Below are positions 41,451-49,958 of a DNA stretch of 64,000 bases, piece after piece. The stretch covers positions 18,358 to 82,357 of the forward strand of contig UQHS01000012.1 in assembly GCA_900540845.1 (NCBI GenBank). The letters run 5' to 3'. The DNA is from an uncultured Collinsella sp. (lineage in GTDB: Bacteria; Actinomycetota; Coriobacteriia; Coriobacteriales; Coriobacteriaceae). The notes under the pieces were generated by a model. It made no database searches. It had not been told where the DNA came from and saw only the letters and a list, made by a program, of their open reading frames with translations. A program made the position numbers and the translations under genes. Position 1 is the stretch's first letter; each line of letters opens with the position of its first letter.

Positions 41451-41488
41451 GATAAAACCGCCCGGGCCCTTTACGGGTGCCCGGGCGG
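41451..41488 (-). terminator. Intrinsic terminator of the HdeD-like gene
   Basis: CCGCCCGGGC (41458-41467) pairs with GCCCGGGCGG (41479-41488); on the minus strand TTTTATC follows. It lies 57 bases after the stop of the minus-strand gene at 41545. Confidence 0.8.
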
Positions 41489-41544
41489 CGAGTATCGGTG
41501 TTGGATTGCGGATGACGTGCAAACGGTGCGTGTCGCGAACGCCG

Positions 41545-42153
41545 CTAGCGCGGGATCTTTCCAAAGGTGAACGCACGGACGAGCAGCACACCGCCCAGCA
41601 CCGCGAGCGCTATGCCAGAGAAGACGATCATCAGGTCGATCGATTCGAGCGGGAACATGAACACGGCGATGCCCGCGACAATCGACAGTACACCGGAGAG
41701 AATGGAGAGGCCGCGGTTGTGCACCATGCCCGTCTCGACGAGGGTTACCACGCCCTCGATAATCCAGCCGAATCCGATTGCGATGGCTGCGAGAGTCGCG
41801 AGAGCCGCAGCGGATGCCGTCTGGTTCTTCAGCATGATGATGCCGCAGAAGAGCAGCAAGAGGCTGGAGAGAATATTGAGCGCGCGCCAGCCCGCAGGCA
41901 TGAAGGGCGTGCCCACGGCCACGCCGATGCGCACGACGCTTGCAATAATGAAGTATGCTCCGAGGATGACAGCGAGCACCACGAGCGTCTTCACGGGCCA
42001 GATGAGCAGTGCGGCGCCGCCGATGAGTCCGACTGCTCCGGTTACGCCGTATAGGAATCTGATCGCCTTGACACCACGGTCGATCATCCCGAACTCGTCA
42101 AAGCAGAAGGGGTCGATGTGCCGTTCGCCCTCGTCGTCGATGAATTCTCTCAT
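41545..42153 (-). CDS. HdeD/DUF308-like membrane protein
   Basis: A 202-residue protein with six closely spaced membrane helices after a 30-residue acidic start, matching the DUF308 repeat of HdeD (GAAYFIIASVVRIG-like turns, and a Gly-rich helix VLSIVAGIAVFMFP). HdeD is an acid-stress membrane protein in E. coli; the role here is unknown. GGAGCGG precedes ATG 42153. Monocistronic with its own terminator. Confidence 0.75.
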   Translation of the reverse strand: MREFIDDEGERHIDPFCFDEFGMIDRGVKAIRFLYGVTGAVGLIGGAALLIWPVKTLVVLAVILGAYFIIASVVRIGVAVGTPFMPAGWRALNILSSLLLLFCGIIMLKNQTASAAALATLAAIAIGFGWIIEGVVTLVETGMVHNRGLSILSGVLSIVAGIAVFMFPLESIDLMIVFSGIALAVLGGVLLVRAFTFGKIPR

Positions 42154-42332
42154 GGCCGCTCCAATCGACAGAAGTTAGATAACGTACATATGCAATCCTA
42201 CCCATGCGAAAGGAAAGGGATACCTTGGGACCCTGCGAGCGCTGTCAGCTCATCGATTGATACAATCGGAACACATTGATGTAAGCAAATGCGACGTCCG
42301 TAAACGTGATGTCGCATCGAGTGGGGGCTTCG

Positions 42333-42923
42333 ATGAGCGGTGATTTGTATCTGGTTCGACACGGTCAGACCATGTTCAACGAAAAACGCGTTATCCAGGG
42401 CTGGTGCGACGCCCCGCTCACGTCGGAGGGCGAGGAGCAGGCGGAGCGCATCGGGCGGTACTTTGCGCGCGAGGGGATCGCGTTCGACCATGCGTACACC
42501 TCAACGCTGACGCGCACCCAGCAGACTATCGAACGCATCGTGGATATGCCTTACGAGCGCGTGGAAGACCTGCGCGAATGGGGTTTCGGGGCCTTCGAGG
42601 GTGAGCGGGTCGACCTTATGCCGCCATTTCCCTGGGGTGACTTCTACGTTCCGTTTGGTGGGGAGGGGCAGATGACCGTCCGCACCCGCGTGAGCGATGC
42701 CTTGGCACGGATTATGGAGCGGCCTGGGCATGGGCGCGTTTTGGTGGTGAGTCACGGGTCGGCGTGCCGCGAGTTTCTGACTAAGTGGGTGCCCGATGGC
42801 GGTTTTGGCTGCGGTAAGGTGCCGGGGAACTGCAGTGTTATGCATTTCGCGTTCGACAAGGGCGCGTTCGAGCTGGTCGAGATCCTCGAGCAGGATAAGT
42901 TGCGGGATTTGCTCGGAGAGTAG
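42333..42923 (+). CDS. Histidine phosphatase (phosphoglycerate mutase-like)
   Basis: A 196-residue branch 1 histidine phosphatase. The nucleophile His lies in LVRHGQTMFN, the second His in VVSHGSACREF, the Arg in TLTRTQQT, and the acid Glu in LREWGFGAFEG. It acts on a small phosphorylated compound or on phosphoprotein; the exact substrate cannot be told. I prefer ATG 42333 (GTGGGGG upstream) over the in-frame GTG at 42306. Confidence 0.85.
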   Translation: MSGDLYLVRHGQTMFNEKRVIQGWCDAPLTSEGEEQAERIGRYFAREGIAFDHAYTSTLTRTQQTIERIVDMPYERVEDLREWGFGAFEGERVDLMPPFPWGDFYVPFGGEGQMTVRTRVSDALARIMERPGHGRVLVVSHGSACREFLTKWVPDGGFGCGKVPGNCSVMHFAFDKGAFELVEILEQDKLRDLLGE

Positions 42924-43015
42924 GAATTTTACTCCCGGTGCGCTTCGAAGCTTGTTGTTGATTGGGCCGTGACTGGCGTTCCGCTTGCCCAACTGGATTC
43001 AGGGTTTAGACGAAA

Positions 43016-43040
43016 TGTATAATTCGCGTCTATTTGCTCT
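43016..43040 (+). promoter_or_regulatory. TATAAT element with dyad upstream of element C2
   Basis: A consensus TATAAT (43018-43023) lies within the dyad TAGACG...CGCGTCTA (about 43007-43031) with no gene start downstream before element C2. No convincing -35 is present. It could drive a short RNA through C2. Confidence 0.3.
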
Positions 43041-43097
43041 GCGGCATGCATAGGATTTTGCATCTGAGACGACGCGCGTCGTGTGTTTTTCGAAGTG

Positions 43098-43302
43098 TGG
43101 TCAAAATACCCTGATTGTGCGCTGAGGGGTTTTGTCGCGAGCGACAAAACCCCAGGATTGCTTAAGTCGAATCTTTACGTGCGGACGGCTCTGTCCTGCT
43201 GGGCTGGAGGCTTGCGGCAAAACCGCAGGATTGGTGAAGGCGGAAAAATATGCAGGGCAAAAAATAGAAGGATTTGAGCGCACAATCAGGGTATTTTGAC
43301 CA
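43098..43302 (+). repeat. Family C nested-palindrome element, copy C2
   Basis: Bases 43098-43123 are exactly complementary to 43277-43302 (26 bp). Inside lie a 12-bp hairpin with a CGAG tetraloop (43126-43153) and two direct copies of a 26-base motif, ACAAAACCCCAGGATTGCTT... (43144-43169) and GCAAAACCGCAGGATTGGTG... (43217-43242), related to the apical motif of C1 and C3. It fills much of the 474-base gap 42924-43397; the remainder holds a TATAAT element, a short palindrome ACGACGCGCGTCGT (43069-43082) and the terminator below. Confidence 0.75.
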
Positions 43303-43317
43303 AATGCTCGGTTTTAC

Positions 43318-43351
43318 ATGAAAATGGCCTCCCTTTTGAAGAAGGGAGGCC
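43318..43351 (-). terminator. Intrinsic terminator of the DUF1015 gene
   Basis: GGCCTCCCTT (43326-43335) pairs with AAGGGAGGCC (43342-43351); the minus strand continues ATTTTC. It lies 47 bases beyond the stop codon. Confidence 0.8.
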
Positions 43352-43397
43352 GTGCGCATCACCGGTTTTGCCCGGCGAGCACTTCGCGAAGCGATTG

Positions 43398-44747
43398 CTA
43401 TTTCGCGATGCGATGGATGAACAGGCCGCTGCGCAGCTTGGGCTCGAACCACGTGGATTTGGGCGGCATAACTTCGCCGGCGTCGGCTACGGCGAGTAAC
43501 TGGTCGATGCTCGTCGCGCACATCGTGAACGCAACGCCCTCGGCGCCCGCTTTGCACTCAAGCTCCTCGGTTCCGCGGATGCCGCCGACGAAGGAGATGC
43601 GTGGATCGGTGCGGGGGTCCTTGATTCCAAAAATGGGAGACAAGATGCAGCTTTGCAGGATTGAGCAATCAAGGGAGTTTGCTGGGTTGGAGGACTCTCC
43701 GTTATCTTGACTCGATCCACCGCTGCGGTGCTCGTCGTCCTCGGCCGATCCCGTCTCGGCGTTGATGCCGCTGCTGGTATTCTCTGCGGCATAGGCCCTC
43801 GGGTTGGGGTTGTCCGCCCGCAGCTCGTACCAGCTGCCGTCGGTATACATGCCAAAGACGCCGTGTTCGCGCGGCTCGACCGGCCCCGCCGCCTCGACGA
43901 TGCCAAAGCCCGCGCCGTGCAGCACCTCGAGCAGCTCGTAAGTGTCGAGTCCGTTGCGATCGGCGACGACGCGGTTGTAGGGCAGGATGGTGAGCTGGCT
44001 TGCGGGGAACAGCACGGAGAGGAAGTAGTTGAAGGGCTCCTTGCCCGTATACGTGCCCGCCGCCTTTGCCTCGTCGCGCAGGCGCTGAGCGACCTTCACC
44101 GCGCTCGCGGCGCGATGGTGCCCGTCGGCGATGTAGGCGCATGGAATTTGCCCGAGCATGGCGTGCAGGGCATCCACCGCGTCACGTCGCACGACCTCCC
44201 ATACGGTCTGGCGGACACCCTCGCTGTCGGTGAACGCGTACAAGGGCGTCGACGCCTTGGCGGCGCCCACGATCATATCGAGGACTGGCTGGTCGCGGTA
44301 CGTGAGAAAGATCGGGCCCGTTTGGCAGCCCAGGGCGCCGATATGCTCGATGCGGTCGCGCTCCTTGTCGGCGCGTGTGAGCTCATGACGCTTGATGACG
44401 CCCTGCTCGTATTCGTCGACAGAGCACACGCACACGATGCCGGTTTGCATGCGGCCCTCCCAGGCGAGTTCGTAGATGTAATACGCCAGGTTGTGGTCTT
44501 CGATAAACGTGCCGTCTTCGATGCGCTCGCGCAGCAGCTCGGCGCCGCGCACGTATACCTCCGGCGCGTACATGTCCTGATCGGACGCGAATTGCGTCTC
44601 GGGGCGGTCGATGTTCAAAAACGAGAGCGGGCGCTCGGCGACGTGGGCTGCGGCCTCGGCGCGGTCAAACACGTCGTAGGGCAGCGCGGCGACTTCGGCG
44701 GCGTGCTCGGGAACGGGGCGGATGCACGGAAACGGGAGGGCCTTCAT
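43398..44747 (-). CDS. DUF1015 family protein (possible serine-linked kinase/phosphatase)
   Basis: A 449-residue DUF1015 protein. Family marks are the N-terminal RPVPEHAAEVAALPYDVF, LSFLNIDRPE, the RHELTRADKERDRIEHI stretch and the IADGHHRAASA box. DUF1015 genes often lie beside serA and serC in gut anaerobes, and the fold is related to the ParB-like free serine kinase SerK, so a role in serine/phosphoserine metabolism is plausible but inferred. A Ser/Gly/Glu-rich insertion (about residues 340-385) splits the C-terminal part. ATG 44747 has AAAGGAAG upstream. Confidence 0.75.
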   Translation of the reverse strand: MKALPFPCIRPVPEHAAEVAALPYDVFDRAEAAAHVAERPLSFLNIDRPETQFASDQDMYAPEVYVRGAELLRERIEDGTFIEDHNLAYYIYELAWEGRMQTGIVCVCSVDEYEQGVIKRHELTRADKERDRIEHIGALGCQTGPIFLTYRDQPVLDMIVGAAKASTPLYAFTDSEGVRQTVWEVVRRDAVDALHAMLGQIPCAYIADGHHRAASAVKVAQRLRDEAKAAGTYTGKEPFNYFLSVLFPASQLTILPYNRVVADRNGLDTYELLEVLHGAGFGIVEAAGPVEPREHGVFGMYTDGSWYELRADNPNPRAYAAENTSSGINAETGSAEDDEHRSGGSSQDNGESSNPANSLDCSILQSCILSPIFGIKDPRTDPRISFVGGIRGTEELECKAGAEGVAFTMCATSIDQLLAVADAGEVMPPKSTWFEPKLRSGLFIHRIAK

Positions 44748-44802
44748 GGGCTTCCTTTCGATGCGGGATCGGAATGATTGAAGACTATTGTAAGCGGAGG
44801 CG

Positions 44803-44840
44803 GCGCGCATGGCGCGAAGTCAGCCGAGCGCCATGCGCGC
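44803..44840. repeat. Perfect 13-bp inverted repeat
   Basis: GCGCGCATGGCGC (44803-44815) and GCGCCATGCGCGC (44828-44840) flank the 12-base loop GAAGTCAGCCGA, between the radical SAM gene end and the DUF1015 start. No T-run follows on either strand. Confidence 0.6.
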
Positions 44841-44904
44841 GAAACATTGCCTTTTGGCTGAGCGCCGTTCCGTGCGCGGTGCGGAAGCCCAGGTCGATGA
44901 GCGG

Positions 44905-46335
44905 CTAGCTGTGATGCCGTCCCTGCTCAAGTCGCTCGAACTTCTTGAGGTCGGTCTCCGCCATGCCCTGGCGCGGCCCCTCCTCGCGCTTGCGACGCAT
45001 CGGGTCGGATTCGTCCTCCCACAGCTTTTCGGCCACGGGCGCCCAGGCAGCGGCGGCGGGGACGGTCTTGCGCCGCAGGTCCTCGGGCGTCTCCGGCTCC
45101 ACCAAATCGGTTCCGTGCGCGCCCGACTCGCTCACCATGCGGCCGAGTTCGTAGGGATTCTCGAGCATGGGGCAGGGGCGCAGGTGGTTGCTGTTGAAGG
45201 GCTGGTTCTCGTAGTACTTCATGAACAGCGGGGACTTGAGCGCCTCGAGCAGGGTGACGTCGTGGATGTTGACGTTGCTGTAGTGGATGAACACGCACGG
45301 TTCGACGTCGCCCGCCGCGTTGATGTGCAGGTATCGGCGCCCGCCGGCGATGCAGCCGCCCACGAACTCGCCGTCGTTTTGGAAGTCCATGGTGAAGAGC
45401 TCCTTTTTGGAGCGCATATCGCGCACGAATCGATACATCCGTTCGCGCTGCTCGGGCGTGGGCATAAGCGATGCGGGCGAGGACGCGCCCACCGGCATGT
45501 AGTGGAAGTACCAGCAGAACAGGGCGCCCTTGTCGATCATCCAGTCCATGTTCTCCTCGGTCGCCACCGTGTCGGCGTTTTCGCGCGTCCAGCAGCAGGA
45601 GATGCCAAAGGGCAGGCCGTTTTCCTTGAGGAGCTGCATTGCACGCTCGATTTTTGCGTGGGTGCCCTCACCTCGTCTCGAGTCGGTGGTCGTCTCGTCG
45701 CCCTCGGCCGAGATGGCGGGCACGAAGTTGCCCACGCGGATCATCTCTTGGCAAAACGCCTCGTCGATGAGGGTCGCGTTGGTGAAGCACAGGAATGCGC
45801 AGTCCTGGTGCTTCTCGCACAGGCGAATGAGGTCCGCCTTGCGTACAAGTGGCTCGCCGCCGGTGTAGATGTACAGGTGGCAGCCGAGCTCCTTGCCCTG
45901 GGTGATGATGGAGTCGATGTCCTCAAACGAGAGGTTGAGCGCGTGGCCGTATTCCGCCGCCCAGCATCCCGTGCAGTGGAGGTTGCACGCGCTGGTGGGG
46001 TCGAGCAGGATCGCATAGGGGATGTTGCACTGGTGCACCTCGCGCATCTTCTCCTGCTTGGGCCAGCCCAGGATGCTGCAGTCCTCGATGAGCACCTTGA
46101 GCAGCTTCGTGCGGACCTCGGGGTTGAGGTCGAAGACCTTCATCATGAGGCGGTACCAGTTGTTGCGCTCGTGGATGGCGGTGTCGAACGCCTGGCGCTG
46201 CCCGGGCAAGACGTTTTCGGGAACGAACTTGTTCACAAAGGCAATGATGGTGTCGATGTGCTTCTCGGGATCCTCGTCAAGATAGTCGATGACCCTGTTG
46301 AGGGCTGCTCGTTCGGCGGCCTGCGTAAGTTCCAT
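44905..46335 (-). CDS. Radical SAM/SPASM-like protein
   Basis: A 476-residue radical SAM enzyme. The 4Fe-4S site is SACNLHCTGCW (Cys-x3-Cys-x2-Cys, about 113-122), with GGEP in YIYTGGEPL. A C-terminal cysteine region (GGCIAGGRRYLHINAAGDVEPC, read in parts, and RPCPMLENP) suggests a SPASM-type auxiliary cluster. The N-terminal 100 residues are helical. Proteins like this modify peptides or small cofactors, but no precursor peptide gene is visible nearby. ATG 46335 follows AAAGGAGC. A TetR gene is divergent from it and may control it. Confidence 0.8.
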   Translation of the reverse strand: MELTQAAERAALNRVIDYLDEDPEKHIDTIIAFVNKFVPENVLPGQRQAFDTAIHERNNWYRLMMKVFDLNPEVRTKLLKVLIEDCSILGWPKQEKMREVHQCNIPYAILLDPTSACNLHCTGCWAAEYGHALNLSFEDIDSIITQGKELGCHLYIYTGGEPLVRKADLIRLCEKHQDCAFLCFTNATLIDEAFCQEMIRVGNFVPAISAEGDETTTDSRRGEGTHAKIERAMQLLKENGLPFGISCCWTRENADTVATEENMDWMIDKGALFCWYFHYMPVGASSPASLMPTPEQRERMYRFVRDMRSKKELFTMDFQNDGEFVGGCIAGGRRYLHINAAGDVEPCVFIHYSNVNIHDVTLLEALKSPLFMKYYENQPFNSNHLRPCPMLENPYELGRMVSESGAHGTDLVEPETPEDLRRKTVPAAAAWAPVAEKLWEDESDPMRRKREEGPRQGMAETDLKKFERLEQGRHHS

Positions 46336-46552
46336 ACCTGCTCCTTTTCTCAATGCGGCAGGCGGCGCTCGGCTCATGCACCTTGTGAGTCGCGGTAACG
46401 GTGGAGCGACTCGAAGCGCCGCCTTGAGGATGTATGGTAACAGGTGTGGTATATTCTACTAATGTGGATTAAGTTTTGTGTCTGTTCAACGGAGTGCAGG
46501 TAGATGTGGGTTTTTACCCATAATCAAACATATGGGGAGGAGCGCGATCGGC

Positions 46553-47209
46553 ATGATTAAGGACGAGGAGGGGGTTGGTGGCGACGTCCGTCGCGTCGAT
46601 AAGCGCGTCGTTCGCTCGCGCCGCTCCATGGTCGAGGCCTTCGAGCGGCTCGTCGCCCAAAAGCCCTATCCGGACATCACGGTCACCGACATCGCCCGCG
46701 AGGCCGACGTCGACCGCAAGACCTTTTACAAGCACTTCGGCTCCATAGACGGGCTGCTCGCCTACATACTCGATCAGCATATCGAGGAGATCGTCCGCAA
46801 CACGCATGCCTTGCTGTTTCGCGATGGCGAGCTGCTGGAAGAGCGCCTCGACGTGCGCCTGCGCACCTTCTTCGAGATGGTGAACGTCACGATTATGGAA
46901 AACATCTCGCTCAACCGCCGCATGTTCGAGTGCGTCCCGTTCGATTTGCTGCTCTCGTGTATCAAGTCCTCGATGCTCGAGGAGCTGCGCCGCTATCGCG
47001 CGCTTCCGCAGGGCGTGTCGGAGGATTTGCTCGAGTACGACCTGACGTTTGTGTTTGGGGGAATCCTGTCGGCGTATCGCATGTGGGTCGTCTCCGACGG
47101 CGCGGTTCCCATCGAGAGCGTTTCGAGCGCCGTGAGCGATCTGGTCGCCGAGGGCATCGCCTCGCTCGTGTTCTCCGACGAGGGATCGGATTCGATCTTG
47201 ACCGCGTAA
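46553..47209 (+). CDS. TetR-family regulator
   Basis: A TetR-type regulator of 218 residues from ATG 46553. The DNA-binding domain is DITVTDIAREADVDRKTFYKHF (first 20 residues being the HTH core), after a basic arm KRVVRSRRSMVEAFERL. The effector domain is unassigned (TetR_C-like, all helical). GGAGGAG lies 12 bases upstream; ATG 46532 is an alternative. It is divergent from the radical SAM gene, with a shared 217-base region that has a TATATT element (about 46451). Confidence 0.85.
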   Translation: MIKDEEGVGGDVRRVDKRVVRSRRSMVEAFERLVAQKPYPDITVTDIAREADVDRKTFYKHFGSIDGLLAYILDQHIEEIVRNTHALLFRDGELLEERLDVRLRTFFEMVNVTIMENISLNRRMFECVPFDLLLSCIKSSMLEELRRYRALPQGVSEDLLEYDLTFVFGGILSAYRMWVVSDGAVPIESVSSAVSDLVAEGIASLVFSDEGSDSILTA

Positions 47210-47320
47210 GCGACGGACGCCTGCGCCGCTATGGATCGGGCCCGCGTCGTGCATGGTGCAACGGCGCGGGCCCGTGGTTGTTGAGGGTGCAGCAGACTGC
47301 CAGAAACCGTGTCCCAGGGG

Positions 47321-48484
47321 TTACTTTATGACGCGCACGCGATACATGGACGGGATGCCCTTGAGCGCATCGATGGTCTCGCGGTCGAGGTGCTCGTCGG
47401 TGTCGAACATCGTGTAGGCATTCTCACCGGCGCTTTCGTTTACCATGCGCTGGACGTTGGCGTTGTCGTGCGCGAGGATCGCGGTGATCTGGCCGATCAT
47501 GTTGGGCACGTTGGCGTGCAGGCAGGCGATGCGGCTCGCGGCGCGCGCCTTGCCCATCGAGCAGGTGGGGTAGTTGACGGAGTGGGCGATGTTGCCGTTC
47601 TCCAGGTAGTCCTTGAGTTCGGATATCGCCATGTCGGCGCAGTTGGCCTCGGCTTCCTCGGTGCCCGCGCCGGAGTGCGTGGTGATGAACGTGTTGGGCA
47701 TCTTGACCGTCTTGGGCGTGGCGAAATCGCAGGCGAACCAGGAGAGCGTGCCCGCGCGCAGGGCGGCGTCGACCGCGTCTTCGTCGATGATGGTCTCGCG
47801 CGCGAAGTTGATGAGCACGGCGCCCGGGGCGAGCAGGTTGAGCTGGTCGGTGGAGATCATGCCGATGGTATCGGCCTTGCTCGGCACGTGCAACGTGAGG
47901 TAGTCGCATCCGCGGCAGAGGTCCTCGAGGGTTCCCACGCGTTGGACCTCGCGGTTGAGCGCCCAAGCGTGCTCCACGGAGATGAACGGGTCGTACCCAT
48001 AGACGTCCATGCCGAGTTCCACGCAGGCGTTGGCGACCTTCGAACCCACGTTGCCGAGCCCGACCACGCCGATGCGCTTTCCGCGTACCTCGCGGCCCAC
48101 AAACGCCTTCTTGGCCTTCTCGGCGTCGACCATGATGTCGGGGTCGTCGGCGTTGTCGCGCACCCATTGCATGGCCTGCACGATGCCGCGGCTCGACATG
48201 ATCATCATGGCGAGCACGATCTCCTTGACGGCGTTGGAGTTGGCGCCGGGCGAGTTGAACACCACCACGCCCTGGCGCGCGTATTCCTCGATGGGGATGT
48301 TGTTCACGCCGGCCCCGCAGCGCCCGATGGCGCGGATGCCCTCGGGCAGCTCGTAGCCGTGCAGGTCGGTGGAACGCATGAGGATGGCGTCGGCGTCCTC
48401 GGTGCGCTCGACGAATTCGTAACCCGCCCCAAAGTCGACCGCGCCGTCCTTGGTGATGTCGTCAATCGTCTTGATGTATCGCAT
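47321..48484 (-). CDS. serA: D-3-phosphoglycerate dehydrogenase
   Basis: SerA oxidises 3-phosphoglycerate, the first step of serine synthesis. The 387-residue protein has the NAD loop VVGLGNVGSKVA (about 140-150), the catalytic Arg/Glu/His region of 2-hydroxyacid dehydrogenases (RCGAGVNNIPI, FARETIIDEDA, and TTHSGAGTEEA), and a C-terminal ACT-like domain (about 315-387, NVPNMIGQITAIL) that usually binds serine for feedback control. It lies downstream of serC on the same strand with element A3 between them. Confidence 0.93.
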   Translation of the reverse strand: MRYIKTIDDITKDGAVDFGAGYEFVERTEDADAILMRSTDLHGYELPEGIRAIGRCGAGVNNIPIEEYARQGVVVFNSPGANSNAVKEIVLAMMIMSSRGIVQAMQWVRDNADDPDIMVDAEKAKKAFVGREVRGKRIGVVGLGNVGSKVANACVELGMDVYGYDPFISVEHAWALNREVQRVGTLEDLCRGCDYLTLHVPSKADTIGMISTDQLNLLAPGAVLINFARETIIDEDAVDAALRAGTLSWFACDFATPKTVKMPNTFITTHSGAGTEEAEANCADMAISELKDYLENGNIAHSVNYPTCSMGKARAASRIACLHANVPNMIGQITAILAHDNANVQRMVNESAGENAYTMFDTDEHLDRETIDALKGIPSMYRVRVIK

Positions 48485-48508
48485 GATGACCCTCGTTTCG
48501 CATATGGC

Positions 48509-48609
48509 CGGCACCCATGAGGTCCGGCGCTCAAACAGTCCTGCTCGCACGGAGGGTCCACAGGACCCTCCGGCTCGTGCGGAACTCGCGGCGGACCTCA
48601 TGGGTGCCG
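48509..48609 (-). repeat. Family A nested-palindrome element, copy A3
   Basis: Outer arms 48509-48526 and 48592-48609 pair perfectly over 18 bp. On the minus strand the core reads TTCCGCACGAGCC, an inner stem GGAGGGTC...GACCCTCC, then CGTGCGAGCAGGACTG and TTTGAGC, nearly identical to A1. It lies between serC and serA, in their orientation, so it would be part of a serC-serA transcript. Confidence 0.88.
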
Positions 48610-48667
48610 ACCGGGCGCTCCGCACTCAGATGGCAAACAAAATAAAAATTGTGGGGGCTCGATGCCC

Positions 48668-49777
48668 CTAGATAGATCGGTTGAGCTGGGCGGCCTCGAA
48701 GTCGCGCATGCAGGTGGTGAGGGCGCCGACGGACTCCATGCTCACGGCGTTGTAGATGCTCGCGCGCATCCCGCCAACCAGACGGTGGCCCTTCACACCC
48801 TCGATCCCGCGCTCGCGTGCGAAGGCGATGAAGGCGGCGTCCGTCTCGGCGTCGCCCGTGGTGAACGTGACGTTGCATATGGAGCGCGAGGCGACGTCCG
48901 CGGTGCCGCGGAACAGCTCGCTGGCGTCGAGCGTGCGGTAGAGCACGTCGGCCTTTGCCCGGTTGCGCTGGGACATGGCGACGAGCCCGTCGGTCTCCTC
49001 GATCCAGCGGAACACCTTTCCGCACAGGTAGATGCCAAAGGTGTTGGGTGTGTTGTACATGGAGCCCTTCGATGCCTGGAGGCTGTACCCCATGTAGGTG
49101 GGACAGATGTCGGCGCGTGCGGGGCCGTCTGCAATGAGGTCGTCGCGGACGATGACCACGGTCACGCCCGCGGGCCCAGCGTTCTTCTGCGCCCCCGCGT
49201 AGATGAGGCCGTAGCGCTCGATGTCGAGCGGCATGGAGAGAAAACAGCTCGAGACGTCGGCCACGAGCGGGGTGGCTCCGCAGTTGGGGAGCTCGTGGAA
49301 CATTGTGCCGAAGATCGTGTTGTTCTGGCAGATGTGCACGTAGTCGAGGTCGCCTTGCGCGGCGATGTCGGTGACGGGGGCGAGGTCGGGGATGCGGTCG
49401 AAATTCGTGTCCTCGCTGGTGGCGAGAACCTCTGCCTGGCCATACTTGCACGCCTCTTTCCACGCGAGCTTGGAGAAGTTGCCCGTCACCAGGTAGCCGG
49501 CGCGGCCCGTGCGCATGAGGTTGAGCGGGACGCCGGCGAACTGCAGCGTGGCGCCGCCCTGGAGAAACAGGACGCGGTAGTTCGACGGGATGCCGAGCAG
49601 GCGCCGCAAGCTCGCCTCGGCCTCGTCGACCACGGCCTGAAACGAGGCGGAGCGGTGGCTCATCTCGAGCACGGACATGCCGTTGCCCGCAAAATCGAGC
49701 AGCTCTGTCTGGGCTTCGCGCAGCACGCACTCGGGGAGCGCTGCGGGACCGGCGGAAAAGTTGTGGACGCGCGCCAT
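48668..49777 (-). CDS. serC: Phosphoserine aminotransferase
   Basis: SerC converts 3-phosphohydroxypyruvate to phosphoserine with glutamate, the second step of serine synthesis. The 369-residue protein starts RVHNFSAGPAALPE, as the family does, carries MSVLEMSHRS, and has the PLP lysine in YAGAQKNAGPAGV (about 197). The RVLFLQGGATLQF segment binds the cofactor phosphate. AGGAGGCAGGCC precedes ATG 49777. It is upstream of serA on the same strand. Confidence 0.95.
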   Translation of the reverse strand: MARVHNFSAGPAALPECVLREAQTELLDFAGNGMSVLEMSHRSASFQAVVDEAEASLRRLLGIPSNYRVLFLQGGATLQFAGVPLNLMRTGRAGYLVTGNFSKLAWKEACKYGQAEVLATSEDTNFDRIPDLAPVTDIAAQGDLDYVHICQNNTIFGTMFHELPNCGATPLVADVSSCFLSMPLDIERYGLIYAGAQKNAGPAGVTVVIVRDDLIADGPARADICPTYMGYSLQASKGSMYNTPNTFGIYLCGKVFRWIEETDGLVAMSQRNRAKADVLYRTLDASELFRGTADVASRSICNVTFTTGDAETDAAFIAFARERGIEGVKGHRLVGGMRASIYNAVSMESVGALTTCMRDFEAAQLNRSI

Positions 49778-49801
49778 GGCCTGCCTCCTGCTGGAACTTG
49801 A

Positions 49802-49835
49802 GTAATGTCGAGTACTTTACCACTGTAAAGCACGA
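49802..49835 (-). promoter_or_regulatory. Probable serC promoter with dyad
   Basis: A perfect dyad CTTTAC-CACT-GTAAAG (49815-49830) overlaps the minus-strand TTTACA, which could serve as a -35, with ATTACT about 17 bases on (near 49802-49807). This looks like a repressor site over the serC promoter; the protein is unknown. Confidence 0.4.
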
Positions 49836-49891
49836 CGCCGGCCGACGAGTTCGCATGCCCTCAATTGTTTACACGAGCCGCCATCTGATGT

Positions 49892-49953
49892 TTGTGATGC
49901 GCCGCATTGGGGAATACAATGACCCTAACGTTCAAGTTGACCTTTAAGGAGGG
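49892..49953 (+). promoter_or_regulatory. Promoter and ribosome site of the metallophosphatase gene
   Basis: TTGTGA (49892-49897), 17-base spacer, TACAAT (49915-49920), then AAGGAGGG (49946-49953) before a TTG start at 49959. Confidence 0.6.
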
Positions 49954-49958
49954 CCGCC

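Noticed and set aside
43069..43090. ACGACGCGCGTCGT plus T-run as terminator of the histidine phosphatase gene
   Set aside because: The stem is only five base pairs and lies about 150 bases past the stop; possible but too weak to list as a feature.
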